Shown: positions 37,820 to 47,254, numbered from the stretch's first letter. The stretch: DNA of 64,000 nt from Mucilaginibacter sp. OK283 (GCF_900110415.1 NZ_FODR01000017.1:1-64000), one strand, 5' to 3'. The notes: a model not told the origin generated them from the letters alone. Numbers and translations are program-made.

Positions 37820-38255
37820 GTCTAAATATTTATGGTCGCGTTTTACTGACGCTGGACTTTTAATTTCATCAAACTAAATAAAGCAAAGTTGCGGTTGAAA
37901 AAACGGAAAATGCTTTGAGTGGCAAGACATTAAAAAGTGTCATTCTGGTTACGATTTTTAATTTTTCAGGTATCGGCGTTATGACAGATACAATTTTATT
38001 ACAGGTTAAAATTGTGTTTATCATAACGCCTAAATCCGGTACTTAGCATTAAGAAATACTTTTGACTTGCAAAAGGCTCGGGCGCTAATTGACAATTTGT
38101 TTACCCGAAATGGGTTACTGGAGCCATCTTTTATTGCCGAATCATAACCGTTAATTGTTAAGCATCTATAACCGCTCCGGATACACATCTTACTTAGCGC
38201 GGCGGTTAATTATTCATTTTTGAACGATAATAAATTTACAAATACATACCATTTA
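37820..38255 (+). other. Intergenic region before glutaminase-family gene
   Basis: No gene is supported in these 436 bp. The main feature is the 56-nt hairpin at 37975-38030. A separate promoter for the gene at 38256 is likely, because the spacing is much larger than within the upstream operon. Confidence 0.5.
37975..38030. promoter_or_regulatory. Long hairpin, 24-nt arms, containing GTATC-type core
   Basis: The arms GGCGTTATGACAGATACAAT... (37975-37998) and its partner ending TCATAACGCC (38007-38030) match at 21 of 24 positions, and two of the three mismatches are G-T wobbles in RNA. The loop is TTACAGGT. The left arm contains AAATTGTATC on the minus strand, a 10-mer identical to 19447-19456 in the upstream operator candidate. 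It has no T-run, so a regulator-binding or RNA-structural role is favoured over termination. Confidence 0.55.
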
Positions 38256-40733
38256 ATGAGGACCGAAATCAATAAAATAAAAATACTTGGCTTTATAGGA
38301 TGCCTTTTTGCCGGCATGTTGCTCAAAGCACAGGATCGAAAGGCGCCATCTTATCCATTGATCACACATAATACCTATTTTAGCATTTGGTCTAATACTG
38401 ATAAGTTAAACGAGTCGCCTACAACACATTGGACGGGTGCCGAGCAGTCACTTTTAGGCCTGATAAACGTTGATGGCAATGTTTTCCGTTTTATGGGAAT
38501 GGAAAGCCCAAATTATATAACCATTCTTCCTGCTTCAGATGAAGGCGCTTACCAGGTGCAGTATACAGAAACGAAGCCCCAGGGAAATTGGAATTCACCT
38601 GAATATGCAGCTTCCGATTGGAAAACAGGTTCGGCACCAATTGGGGACGATATTAAAAACGTAAAAACCATTTGGCGCTCAAACGAAATATGGGTGAGAA
38701 GGTCGTTCAGGGTTTCCAATATGGCGGCAATTAATAAGCTTTTTTTAAAGATAAACCACGATGATAATATCCAGGTTTTTCTTAACGGGAAAAAGGTATA
38801 TGTTAAAGAAGGCTGGACAAGTGATTTTCAATATATCGTGCTAAATGATAAAAATGTACTTAAGGACGGCGATAACACTATTGCTATACATTTAATGAAT
38901 ACTGCTGGCGGCAGGCATCTTGATTTTGGATTGGTTGACAGACAAAAAGATAAAGCTGGTAAAGTGCAGGTAGCCAGGCAAAAAAATGTTGATGTAAATG
39001 CTACCCAAACCATTTATGATTTTAGCTGCGGTAAAATAGACCTGAAATTAACCTTTACCTCGCCGCTATTGATGAACGACCTGCAACTGTTTGCCAGGCC
39101 TGTGTCTTATATTACCTGCCGGGTTAAAGCAAATGATGGCAAAACACACCAGGTTAAGGTCTCCTTAAGCGCATCATCTAATATTGCTGTTTATAATCCG
39201 ACCCAGGAGGTAACAACTCAAAAATACGCTACCAGTAAATTGTCGATTTTAAAAACGGGAACTATTGAACAACCGGTTTTGCAAAAAGCAGGTGACGACA
39301 TGCGGATTGATTGGGGCTATTTTTATGTTGCTGCCCCCAAAACAAGCAATGCCATTCAATTTGTTACACCCGGAAAAGATGCCGCCAGCGCTTTTATAAA
39401 AGGTAATTATCAATCAACGGCTAAGCAAGGTAAAATGCTGGCATTAAATACCATTATACCTTTTGGTGCAGTTGGTAAAGCCCCGGCCGAAAAATTTCTC
39501 GAGTTGGGTTATGATGAGATTTACTCCGTTCAATACTTTAACAATAATTTGAGGCCATGGTGGAACGCTTCGGCAAAAGCAACTATTGAAGGGGAATTAA
39601 CTGATGCCGCCTTGCAGTACAAAAATGTAATGGGTAAATGCGATGATCTTAATAAATCAATTTATGCCGATGCTTTAAAATCTGGCGGCGTGGAATATGC
39701 ACACCTGTGTATGTTAAGCTACCGGCAAAGTATCGCTGCACATACGCTGGTTAAAAGTCCGCAAGGTGATCTGTTATGGTTGTCGAAAGAAAACAATAGC
39801 GGCGGTTTCATCAATACTGTTGATGTAACGTATCCATCAGCACCGTTATATTTAATTTATAATCCGGTACTGTTACAAGGGATGCTCAATGGCATTTTTT
39901 ATTTTAGTGAAAGCGGAAAATATCCCCATCCATGGGCCGCGCATGATTTAGGAACTTATCCGTTAGCAAACGGCCAAACCTATGGCGAACCGATGCCAAT
40001 CGAAGAATCTGGAAATATGATTATTTTAACAGCTGCAATTGCAAAAGCCCAGGGTAATGCAAATTATGCAAAGCTGCATTGGAAAACACTTAGCACCTGG
40101 GTTGATTATTTAGCAAAAGAAGGGTTAGACCCTAAGATGCAGTTATGTACCGACGATTTTGCGGGCCATTTAGCAAGAAATGCTAATTTATCTGTAAAAG
40201 CCATTGTGAGTATTGCCTGTTATGCACAAATGGCAGAAACGCTGGGTTATACCGAAATTGCCGGTAAGTACAGGGCCATTGCTGTTAACATGGTGCCTAA
40301 ATGGATGGAAATGGCTGACGGGGGCGATCACTATGCATTAACTTTTGATGATAAAAGTACATGGAGCCAAAAATACAATCTGGTTTGGGACAAAGTTTTG
40401 AACTTAAACTTGTTCCCGCAAAAAGTATATGATACAGAAGTTAAATACTATTTAACTAAGCAAAATAAATACGGTATTCCGTTGGATAGCAGGAAATCTT
40501 ATACTAAAAACGACTGGATTTTGTGGACGGCAACTTTTGCACCAACTCAGAATGAATTCCAGGCATTGATTCATCCAGTTTATAAACATGCGATTGAAAC
40601 ACAGTCAAGAGTACCTTTGAACGATTTTTATGACTCAAATACAGGCATCCGCGATAATTTTAAAGCCCGGAGTGTAGTTGGTGGTTTTTATATGAAAATG
40701 CTGGCTGATAAACTAAAAATGACGAAAAAGTAA
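38256..40733 (+). CDS. Glutaminase A-family secreted hydrolase (DUF4964/5127/4965/1793)
   Basis: The exported protein (signal to about MLLKAQD) has the DUF4964 start (SYPLITHNTYFSIWSNTDKL), an inserted beta-galactosidase-like jelly roll (KNVKTIWRSNEIWVRRSF; VFLNGKKVYVKEGW), the DUF5127 beta-sandwich (LTFTSPLLMNDLQLFARP), and a C-terminal alpha-barrel of DUF4965/DUF1793 type (HPWAAHDLGTYP, PIEESGNMIIL, CTDDFAGHLARNANLS). Homologues are named glutaminase after fungal GtaA, but the barrel also fits a glycosidase. ATG 38256 replaces the TTG at 38220. It is the nearest enzyme to the enzyme-less operon before it, so it may process that operon's ligand. Confidence 0.85.
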   Translation: MRTEINKIKILGFIGCLFAGMLLKAQDRKAPSYPLITHNTYFSIWSNTDKLNESPTTHWTGAEQSLLGLINVDGNVFRFMGMESPNYITILPASDEGAYQVQYTETKPQGNWNSPEYAASDWKTGSAPIGDDIKNVKTIWRSNEIWVRRSFRVSNMAAINKLFLKINHDDNIQVFLNGKKVYVKEGWTSDFQYIVLNDKNVLKDGDNTIAIHLMNTAGGRHLDFGLVDRQKDKAGKVQVARQKNVDVNATQTIYDFSCGKIDLKLTFTSPLLMNDLQLFARPVSYITCRVKANDGKTHQVKVSLSASSNIAVYNPTQEVTTQKYATSKLSILKTGTIEQPVLQKAGDDMRIDWGYFYVAAPKTSNAIQFVTPGKDAASAFIKGNYQSTAKQGKMLALNTIIPFGAVGKAPAEKFLELGYDEIYSVQYFNNNLRPWWNASAKATIEGELTDAALQYKNVMGKCDDLNKSIYADALKSGGVEYAHLCMLSYRQSIAAHTLVKSPQGDLLWLSKENNSGGFINTVDVTYPSAPLYLIYNPVLLQGMLNGIFYFSESGKYPHPWAAHDLGTYPLANGQTYGEPMPIEESGNMIILTAAIAKAQGNANYAKLHWKTLSTWVDYLAKEGLDPKMQLCTDDFAGHLARNANLSVKAIVSIACYAQMAETLGYTEIAGKYRAIAVNMVPKWMEMADGGDHYALTFDDKSTWSQKYNLVWDKVLNLNLFPQKVYDTEVKYYLTKQNKYGIPLDSRKSYTKNDWILWTATFAPTQNEFQALIHPVYKHAIETQSRVPLNDFYDSNTGIRDNFKARSVVGGFYMKMLADKLKMTKK

Positions 40734-41066
40734 ATTGAAATAATAGCAGTAAATGAGATTGCTCTTTTTAATTTATTTCATAGGGCAAATGTACCGGATA
40801 ATTAATAGGCAAATTTATGCTTGCTAAGGATGGACTGGTCTGCCGATGCTAAAGCGATATTTCGTGTGAGGGTAAAAAACAATAAAACCGGTAATCCCCT
40901 GCGAGGTAAATTAGAAGTATTATTTGTGTACAAACGGTAGCCTTCGAGAGGGGCGGAGGGGGGGATATAAGCGAACGCTGGGTAACACACTCTTGCCGTG
41001 GCTAAATCCGGAGTACCCTCTCTTCAGAAAGGGCCTCAAACAATCGGATATTCTAACAAGGCGTCT
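40734..41066. other. Intergenic, degenerate repeat segment
   Basis: No gene is supported in these 333 bp. Two words match a segment on the far side of the following gene: GGTAGCCTTCGAGAGGGG (40936-40953), inverted relative to 42496-42513, and GCTAAATCCGGAG (41001-41013), direct with 42482-42494. The segment thus looks like repeat debris. Confidence 0.5.
40936..41023. repeat. Degenerate repeat, left of unknown lipoprotein gene
   Basis: This segment contains GGTAGCCTTCGAGAGGGG and, about 50 bp on, GCTAAATCCGGAGTACCCTCTCT. Both words recur, in combined form, at 42482-42513 on the other side of the 41067-42167 gene. No transposase is seen. Confidence 0.45.
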
Positions 41067-42167
41067 TCACTTATTTTTAGCTGTATCCGGGCCGTAAAAA
41101 GTTGTTCCGCCAATTTGGGTGGTTACTTTTAGTTTTTGGGTGGTGGCAACTTTATTTTTTTTAACCAAGGCCAGGTATTTTTTTAAAATGGCTTTTTGCT
41201 GCGGCGTTCCTTCCTTTGCTATCAGGGTTAACTGGTCGTGAAAGGCATCTACAAACAGGGTGTCGTTGCCAAAATCTCCAAAACAGGCTATCTTTTTGGC
41301 ATTAAGGTCGTCGGGCGTGTTTTGCCAGGATAGAATTTCAAGCTTATAAATGTGTTGTTTATTATCCCAAATGTACCCTACCCCAGCGTCGCCTTTTACT
41401 AATGGGATATCCGGATTTGCACACCATGCACAATCGCCATCTTTTACAGCTCCGGGAAAAAAGCTGTAAACATAATTAAGGTCCAGTCTGTCTGATTCGT
41501 CGCCGCTGAACTCAAAGCTTGTGGTTACTGCCTGGTTCATATAAAGCCCCCAGCCATAAATATGAACATCATTAAGCAGGTTAAGGCATTTGTAAACCTT
41601 GTTATTTATCAGTTTGTAAAAAGTGTAACCATCTTTAAAAATTCCCGAGCCATGTTCATATACCCGTTTGAAATAAAAAACTTTATTTTTTGAAAAGTTA
41701 TCCGCGATAGAAAGACTTGGCGATGAATAAAATGTATCGATATCTTCAAGGTAAAGCAGGTACCAGTTGCCATTTATCTGCTTAAAAACACAAAGGTAGG
41801 GCGACGTAATATCCCAGCCCAATAAACAAATCATTTCATCGCCCGGTTCGCCATCAAGGTTGGCAAATATTGGGTTAAAAACTCTGCCGTAGCCTTCATC
41901 AACATGTTGGGCGTGCGGATTAACAAGTGAATCAGGTTTAATGAAGCCTTCAAACTGGGTTAGCAAAGGTTTAATATTTCGGGTGTAATCAAAATGCCGC
42001 ACTTTCTCTATCCAGGCCGTTGGTATAGCTATCCTCACATTATAATCATCGTGCCGGCTGGTGTCCCGGTAAATATTTTTCTCCGGCTTTGCGGGATTAT
42101 TGTCATGACGGCCGCAGCCAAAAAACAAGGGAAACAGAAGCAAAATAATAGCAAAAAAGCGGCGCAT
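41067..42167 (-). CDS. Lipoprotein of unknown function
   Basis: The 366-residue protein has a clear lipoprotein signal (MRRFFAIILLLFPLFFGCGRHD) and no family I recognise. It is soluble after the anchor and rich in aromatic residues, with an acidic middle (FEFSGDESDRLDLNYVY) and a CAWC pair. A repeated FANLDGEPGDEMICLLGWD segment resembles the calcium-dependent FG-GAP/VCBS style, which hints at a beta-propeller, but only weakly. It stands alone on the minus strand between plus-strand genes and is flanked by degenerate repeats, so it may be an accessory insertion. Confidence 0.75.
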   Translation of the reverse strand: MRRFFAIILLLFPLFFGCGRHDNNPAKPEKNIYRDTSRHDDYNVRIAIPTAWIEKVRHFDYTRNIKPLLTQFEGFIKPDSLVNPHAQHVDEGYGRVFNPIFANLDGEPGDEMICLLGWDITSPYLCVFKQINGNWYLLYLEDIDTFYSSPSLSIADNFSKNKVFYFKRVYEHGSGIFKDGYTFYKLINNKVYKCLNLLNDVHIYGWGLYMNQAVTTSFEFSGDESDRLDLNYVYSFFPGAVKDGDCAWCANPDIPLVKGDAGVGYIWDNKQHIYKLEILSWQNTPDDLNAKKIACFGDFGNDTLFVDAFHDQLTLIAKEGTPQQKAILKKYLALVKKNKVATTQKLKVTTQIGGTTFYGPDTAKNK

Positions 42168-42847
42168 GGTTAGGTTGGTATTTGGGTATTAATTTAAGGA
42201 ATAAGTGCCGCATTTATTTAATAAACCTGAAATATTGCACCATCTGCTAAGCCCTCAACCGGGACTGTTCTCCTGGGCGTTCCGCTTTAGGTCGTGCTTT
42301 CTCCTTATACTTACAAGGGCTAAAGCCACCTGCCCTGTATTCGGTACAATCACTAACGTGAAATTGAGTTGATAAATGAACTTTGAGTAAGCTGCTAATT
42401 CGGTTTAGCGCAACGGCTGGCTATCACCGGATGTGCTTAGAAGCCATAGATATGGTTGCTAATTCGGTTTAGTAATATAACGCTAAATCCGGAGCACCCC
42501 TCTCGAAAGCTACAGCGTATGCACATCTAAGCTTATAGCGTCGAGAAGATATAAGCATCAAACGATACCTTGTTTTTATTGGCTGATGGTGGTTAAATGA
42601 TCCAGGTACCAGAGGGACTTGCATTGGCCAACAACAGGCACAAATATTTGGATGCTTCTAAATTGTACGATCAGTTTAATGTTAACCATGTTTAAATTTA
42701 AAATACTGACTATCAAGTATTTAAAAAAAATAAAATTAAAATGTGTTAAGTTATGTTAACCCAATTAGATGCGTTGACCCTGTACTTTTAGATCACTTTT
42801 TTACAAACTCATCTTTTTCCCTATATTTAATCCCAAACCCGCCCTAC
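42168..42847. other. Intergenic region with short repeats
   Basis: No gene is supported here; the frame open from 42743 is only the upstream extension of the esterase-like gene. Two copies of the 15-mer GCTAATTCGGTTTAG lie at 42395-42409 and 42458-42472. A further copy of the repeat next to 41001 lies at 42482-42513. The AT-rich last 150 bp probably hold the promoter of the gene at 42848. Confidence 0.5.
42395..42513. repeat. Short direct repeats and degenerate repeat copy
   Basis: GCTAATTCGGTTTAG occurs twice, 63 bp apart (42395-42409 and 42458-42472). It is followed at 42482-42513 by GCTAAATCCGGAGCACCCCTCTCGAAAGCTAC in shortened form shared with 40936-41023. GCTAAATCCGG itself resembles GCTAATTCGGT, so all may derive from one repeat unit. 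Confidence 0.45.
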
Positions 42848-44557
42848 ATGAAAAAGCTGATCTTATTCATACTCCTTATCTCTCCATTTTTTGCAAACGC
42901 CCAAACATTCAGGGTAAACATCGATCCTTCGCTTGGCGAAAGCAAAGAATTGGATGGCAGGCTGTTATTGCTCCTTTCTAAAAACAACAAAGCTGAGCCC
43001 CGTTTCCTGGTGAGTGACGGTGCCGGATCGCAGCTGGTTTTTGGGATGGATATCAACGGGTGGCAGCCGGGCACCAGCCAACTAATAGATGTGCAGGCTT
43101 ACGGTTACCCGCTGGAACGTTTGAAGGATGTGCCTGCCGGCGATTATTATGTGCAGGTGCTATTACATAAATACGAGACCTTTCATCTTAAAACCGGGCA
43201 AACCGTAAAGCTGCCGATGGATAGGGGCGAGGGCCAGCACTGGAATATGGCGCCTGGCAATATATATTCGGCCCCGGTCAAAATTCATTTCGACCCGGCT
43301 GTTTCTAACGAATTAACGCTTAATATCAGCAAGGTTATCCCGCCTATTGAGGCGCCTAAGGATACCAAATACATCAAACACATCAAAATTCAAAGCAAAC
43401 TGCTCACCGAGTTCTGGGGCAGGCCGATGTATCTTGGTGCAAACATATTGATACCCGCCGGTTTTGATGAGCACCCTAATGTAAAGTATCCGCTGGCTAT
43501 TTTCCACGGGCATTTCCCTGCCGACCTGGAAGGCTTCAGCACCACACCGCCCGACCCGAATTTGAAACCCGATACTTCGGCACGTTTCCATATCACGGGC
43601 TATAACAGGATAGTGCAGCAGGAGGCCTATGATTTTTACAAACAATGGACAGGGCCTGCCTTCCCGCGGGTGCTGGCCATCGAAATTCAGCATGCCAACC
43701 CGTATTATGACGATTCATATGCCGTAAACTCGGCCAATCTTGGTCCGTACGGCGATGCGATAACTTACGAATTAATCCCCGAGATTGAGAAGCAATTCAG
43801 GGGGATAGGTAAAGGATGGGCCAGGTTTATGTATGGTGGCTCCACAGGTGGCTGGGAAGTACTGGCCGCGCAGGTTTTTTATCCCAACGAGTATAACGGC
43901 TGCTACGCGGCCTGCCCCGACCCGGTAGACTTTCACCACTACATGACCATCAACCTTTATGGCGATAAAAACGCCTATTTCCTGTCGTCAGATTTTAAAC
44001 AAACACCTCGCCCCGAAGAACGCGACTACCTGGGCCATGTAGGATCGACCATGAAGGAGGTAAACCAAAGCGAACTGGCAATAGGTACACGCAGCCGCAG
44101 TGGCGGCCAGTTTGATATCTGGGAAGCCGTATTTTCGCCCATGGATAAGGATGGCTACCCCAAACGCATTTACGATAAAAATACCGGCGCTATAGATACT
44201 TCGGTTGCCGCCTACTGGCGCGAGCACTTTGATCTTACGCACATCATCCAACGCGACTGGCCAAAAATTGGCAACAGCTTAAAAGGCAAAATTCACATTT
44301 ATGTAGGCGATATGGACACCTATTACCTCAACAATGCCGTTTATACCGCCGAAGACATGCTCAAAAAGCTCAATAACCCAAACTGTAACTGCGAAGTTGA
44401 CTACGGCGACCGCGCCGAACACTGCTGGAACGGCGACCATACCCAACCCAACTACATCAGCCGCCTGCGCTACCACCAAATGTTCATCAAAAAATGGGCA
44501 GCCGAAATTAAAACCAGGGCACCAAAAGGGGCCGATTTGAAGAGCTGGAGGTATTAG
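42848..44557 (+). CDS. Secreted esterase-like alpha/beta hydrolase
   Basis: A signal peptide (MKKLILFILLISPFFANAQ) sets the start at 42848; 35 upstream residues to 42743 are not signal-like. The N-terminal 180 residues are a beta-domain, and the C-terminal part is an alpha/beta hydrolase with MYGGSTGGWEV, where Ser332 fits the nucleophile elbow, and DRAEHCWNGDH supplying the likely catalytic His. This fits the PF00756-type esterase group. It may remove acyl groups from glycans or act on other esters. It is 29 bp before the M81 gene and probably co-transcribed with it. The substrate is unknown. Confidence 0.78.
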   Translation: MKKLILFILLISPFFANAQTFRVNIDPSLGESKELDGRLLLLLSKNNKAEPRFLVSDGAGSQLVFGMDINGWQPGTSQLIDVQAYGYPLERLKDVPAGDYYVQVLLHKYETFHLKTGQTVKLPMDRGEGQHWNMAPGNIYSAPVKIHFDPAVSNELTLNISKVIPPIEAPKDTKYIKHIKIQSKLLTEFWGRPMYLGANILIPAGFDEHPNVKYPLAIFHGHFPADLEGFSTTPPDPNLKPDTSARFHITGYNRIVQQEAYDFYKQWTGPAFPRVLAIEIQHANPYYDDSYAVNSANLGPYGDAITYELIPEIEKQFRGIGKGWARFMYGGSTGGWEVLAAQVFYPNEYNGCYAACPDPVDFHHYMTINLYGDKNAYFLSSDFKQTPRPEERDYLGHVGSTMKEVNQSELAIGTRSRSGGQFDIWEAVFSPMDKDGYPKRIYDKNTGAIDTSVAAYWREHFDLTHIIQRDWPKIGNSLKGKIHIYVGDMDTYYLNNAVYTAEDMLKKLNNPNCNCEVDYGDRAEHCWNGDHTQPNYISRLRYHQMFIKKWAAEIKTRAPKGADLKSWRY

Positions 44558-44586
44558 TATAATAACACATAATTTATCTGATAGCT

Positions 44587-46188
44587 ATGCTTAAACATTC
44601 ATTACCGGCAATACTATTATTTAGTTTTACTTTTTGTTTGGCGGCCACCTTGCCCAATAAACACAGACACGGTAGCAGGCCATCCGATAACAGCCCTATG
44701 GTAAAACCACTGCCCCGGATAGCCATTTGCGGACTGGGTATCGAGTCGAGTACGTTTTCGCCGGCACTAACGGATGAAGCCGCTTTTCATGCCAAATACG
44801 GGGCCGAAGTTTTTAGTTCGTACCCATTTATGGCTGCCGACTCGCCTTTGCGCAAGAGTGCGGTTTGGTTCCCGGCTTTGATGGGCAAAAGTCTGCCCGG
44901 TGGGGCGGTTACCAGGGCTGCTTATGAGTCGCTGGTTGGTAAAACTTTAGATTCGCTTAAAAAACACCTGCCTTATGACGGGTTGTATTTTGATATTCAT
45001 GGCGCCATGAGCGTTGTTGGGTTGGATGACCCGGAGGGCGACCTGATAACCAGGATAAGGAAAGTAGTGGGCACAAAAACGCTTATCTCCACATCTATGG
45101 ACCTGCATGGCAATGTTTCCTGGCGGCTGGCCCAAAATACCGACCTGATTACCTGCTACCGCATGGCCCCGCATGAAGATGCCATGCAAACCAAACAGCG
45201 GGCTGTTGCAAACCTCATCAACCGGATTGAAACAGGCAAAGGAAAACCGGCCTACAAGGCCTATATCTCTATCCCTATTTTACTGCCTGGGGAAAAAACA
45301 AGTACCCGGATAGAGCCAGGTAAAAGCATATATAAGGCCGTAGCCCCGGCTTCGGTACAGCCGGGCGTTATTGATGCCGCCATCTGGATTGGTTATGCCT
45401 GGGCCGATGAGCCGCGCAACCATGCCGTTGTAATGGTAACCGGCGACGATAAAGCCGTGGTAACAGCCGCTGCCGAAAAGCTGGCCCAAAACTTTTGGGA
45501 TGCCCGCAAAGCTTTTGAATTTGTAGCGCCAACAGGTACTTTAACAGAATGCCTTGATAAGGCCGTAGCCAGCCCAAAGCATCCATTTTACATCAGCGAT
45601 TCGGGCGATAACCCAACCGCAGGCGGGGCAGGAGATGCTACCTGGACGCTGACACAAATATTGGCCCGGCCGGAGTTTAAAACCAATGCAGGTCCATCGT
45701 TGCTGTATGCATCCATCCCTGCGCCGCAATTGATCAAAAGCGCCATCGCCGCGGGCGTAGGCGGCCATGTGGATGGTTTGGCCGGCGCAGCCGTTGATGC
45801 CCGTTTTGCACCACCCGTAAGGCTATCGGGTACGGTAGAATCTATCCAATACGGCGATAAGGATGCTGAAGTGGAGGCCGTGATAAAAGTGGGCAGCGTA
45901 CACGTGATCGTCACCCAAAAACGCAAGCCATATCACAAAGAAATTGACTTTACCCGCCTGGGCTTAAACCCCCGCACCGCCGGTATTGTGGTAGTGAAAA
46001 TTGGCTACCTTGAGCCCGAACTATATGCCATGCGTGCCGACTGGCTGCTGGCGATAACCCCCGGCGGGGTTGATCAGAACATCGAACGCTTGCCATACCA
46101 TCGCATCCAGCGCCCTATGTTCCCGCTGGATAAGGACATGAAGGACCCGGATTTGAAGGCAAAGCTGGTGCCGGCAGCGGGTGAATGA
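44587..46188 (+). CDS. M81-family metallopeptidase (MlrC-like)
   Basis: The 533-residue protein has an exported N-terminus (LFSFTFCLAATLPN) and the MlrC/M81 pattern: IAICGLGIESSTFSPAL, the LYFDIHGAMS and SMDLHGNVSWR metal-binding style segments, and YRMAPHEDAMQTKQRA. The C-terminal domain starts near SDSGDNPTAGGAGD, another MlrC hallmark. MlrC hydrolyses linearised microcystin, but most homologues have unknown peptide or amide substrates. Secretion is unusual for some M81 members and suggests a periplasmic role here. It lies 29 bp after the esterase-like gene. Confidence 0.88.
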   Translation: MLKHSLPAILLFSFTFCLAATLPNKHRHGSRPSDNSPMVKPLPRIAICGLGIESSTFSPALTDEAAFHAKYGAEVFSSYPFMAADSPLRKSAVWFPALMGKSLPGGAVTRAAYESLVGKTLDSLKKHLPYDGLYFDIHGAMSVVGLDDPEGDLITRIRKVVGTKTLISTSMDLHGNVSWRLAQNTDLITCYRMAPHEDAMQTKQRAVANLINRIETGKGKPAYKAYISIPILLPGEKTSTRIEPGKSIYKAVAPASVQPGVIDAAIWIGYAWADEPRNHAVVMVTGDDKAVVTAAAEKLAQNFWDARKAFEFVAPTGTLTECLDKAVASPKHPFYISDSGDNPTAGGAGDATWTLTQILARPEFKTNAGPSLLYASIPAPQLIKSAIAAGVGGHVDGLAGAAVDARFAPPVRLSGTVESIQYGDKDAEVEAVIKVGSVHVIVTQKRKPYHKEIDFTRLGLNPRTAGIVVVKIGYLEPELYAMRADWLLAITPGGVDQNIERLPYHRIQRPMFPLDKDMKDPDLKAKLVPAAGE

Positions 46189-46242
46189 ATTGGATATATC
46201 TATGAGATAAGTTTTGTATATTTGGTAAAAGATAAACTAAAG

Positions 46243-46461
46243 ATGGAAACGGTTTTGCTTCAGATAAATAACAATAAAGCTTACAAACTGATCGAAGATC
46301 TTGAGGCTTTACATATTGTTAAGGTTCTTGAGAAAAGTAGTAAGCCAAAACAAAAACTCTCCGAACGATTTGCCGGCTCACTCAATCTTTCTAAAGAGGA
46401 ATATAACAACTTTCAAAACTCAATCGAACAAGGTAGAAACGAGTGGGAAAGGGATATTTAA
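46243..46461 (+). CDS. Type II antitoxin-like small protein
   Basis: A 72-residue, charged protein beginning METVLLQINNNKAYKLIEDL and ending NSIEQGRNEWERDI. Its short length, the N-terminal DNA-binding-like amphipathic start and its 19-bp overlap with the PIN gene fit an antitoxin that neutralises the following toxin. The overlapping ATG start at 46243 is preferred over TTG 46222. No well-known antitoxin fold is evident from the sequence alone. Confidence 0.7.
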   Translation: METVLLQINNNKAYKLIEDLEALHIVKVLEKSSKPKQKLSERFAGSLNLSKEEYNNFQNSIEQGRNEWERDI

Positions 46462-46829
46462 TAGATTCTAATGTGGTAATAGGGTATTTGGATAATAAAT
46501 TACCTGAATCCGGCATGAAATTCATGCATGCAATAGTTGATGAAACTCCAAATATCTCAGTAGTTACTAAAATTGAAGTCCTTAGGTTTAATGCGTCTGA
46601 CGATGTTTATAAGACATTACACGATTTTGTTTCAGAAAGCATCGTTTTTGAAATTAATGATCAGGTTGTAGATAAAACGATAACCATATGTAAAGGCCAG
46701 CGCATTAAACTCCCTGATGCTATCATTGCAGCTACAGCCATCGTTGGTGATCTGACATTGATCACGCGCAACACCTCTGATTTTAAAAATATTACAGATT
46801 TGGAGCTTTTAGATCCAGGGAAGCAATAA
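46443..46829 (+). CDS. PIN-domain toxin, VapC-like
   Basis: The 128-residue PIN domain has the acidic quartet: Asp8 in YLIDSNVVIGYL, Glu45 in VVTKIEVLR, Asp92 in KLPDAIIAATA, and the TRN/D cluster (Thr108-Asp113) in TLITRNTSDF. Such proteins are Mg-dependent RNases of type II toxin-antitoxin modules. It overlaps the antitoxin gene by 19 bp, which couples their translation. The pair sits between the M81 gene and the DoxX gene and is a stand-alone module, not part of the neighbouring metabolism. Confidence 0.9.
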   Translation: MGKGYLIDSNVVIGYLDNKLPESGMKFMHAIVDETPNISVVTKIEVLRFNASDDVYKTLHDFVSESIVFEINDQVVDKTITICKGQRIKLPDAIIAATAIVGDLTLITRNTSDFKNITDLELLDPGKQ

Positions 46830-46864
46830 CTTTCATCCCTTGATAATACATGTAACTCAATTCA

Positions 46865-47254
46865 ATGAAAACAACCGTCCTCATATCCCGCCTGCTGCTT
46901 GGCTTTTTATACCTGGTGTTTGGCCTCGATTATTTCCTGCATTTTATACCGTACCAGCCATTACATACCGGTGCGGCGGGTGCTTTCATCGCCGGGTTAA
47001 AGGGTACCGGGTACTTTTATCCTATTCAAAAAGTGATACAGATAACAGGCGGCTTGTCGCTGCTCACTAACCGCTACGCGCCCTTTTCGGCGGTGGTGCT
47101 GTTCCCTATCAGTTTAAATGTGTTGTTGTTTCACACCTTCCTGGTGCCGTCAGGTTGGCTGATGGGCGTTTTCCTGGTAGCCCCAAACCTGCTTTTAGGC
47201 GTTGGGTATTGGAAGTACTATAAAGCAATGTTTGTTGCAAAGGCGGCGGTGTAA
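46865..47254 (+). CDS. DoxX-like membrane protein
   Basis: A 129-residue protein with four hydrophobic helices (about 5-25, 45-60, 68-88, 98-120), including TVLISRLLLGFLYLVFGLDYFLHF at the start, which recalls DoxX-family members. No cofactor residues can be assigned. The family is of uncertain role, with links to redox or sulfur metabolism in a few cases. It stands 35 bp after the PIN toxin, but co-transcription with that module is not implied by function. Confidence 0.75.
   Translation: MKTTVLISRLLLGFLYLVFGLDYFLHFIPYQPLHTGAAGAFIAGLKGTGYFYPIQKVIQITGGLSLLTNRYAPFSAVVLFPISLNVLLFHTFLVPSGWLMGVFLVAPNLLLGVGYWKYYKAMFVAKAAV

Noticed and set aside
40802..40990. Minus-strand 62-residue frame in the repeat segment
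   Set aside because: It has no signal or known motif and is made mostly of repeat-like sequence shared with 42482-42513.
44279..44540. Paired frames of about 66 residues at the end of the esterase gene
   Set aside because: Both overlap the intact hydrolase C-terminus in alternative frames and have low-complexity composition.
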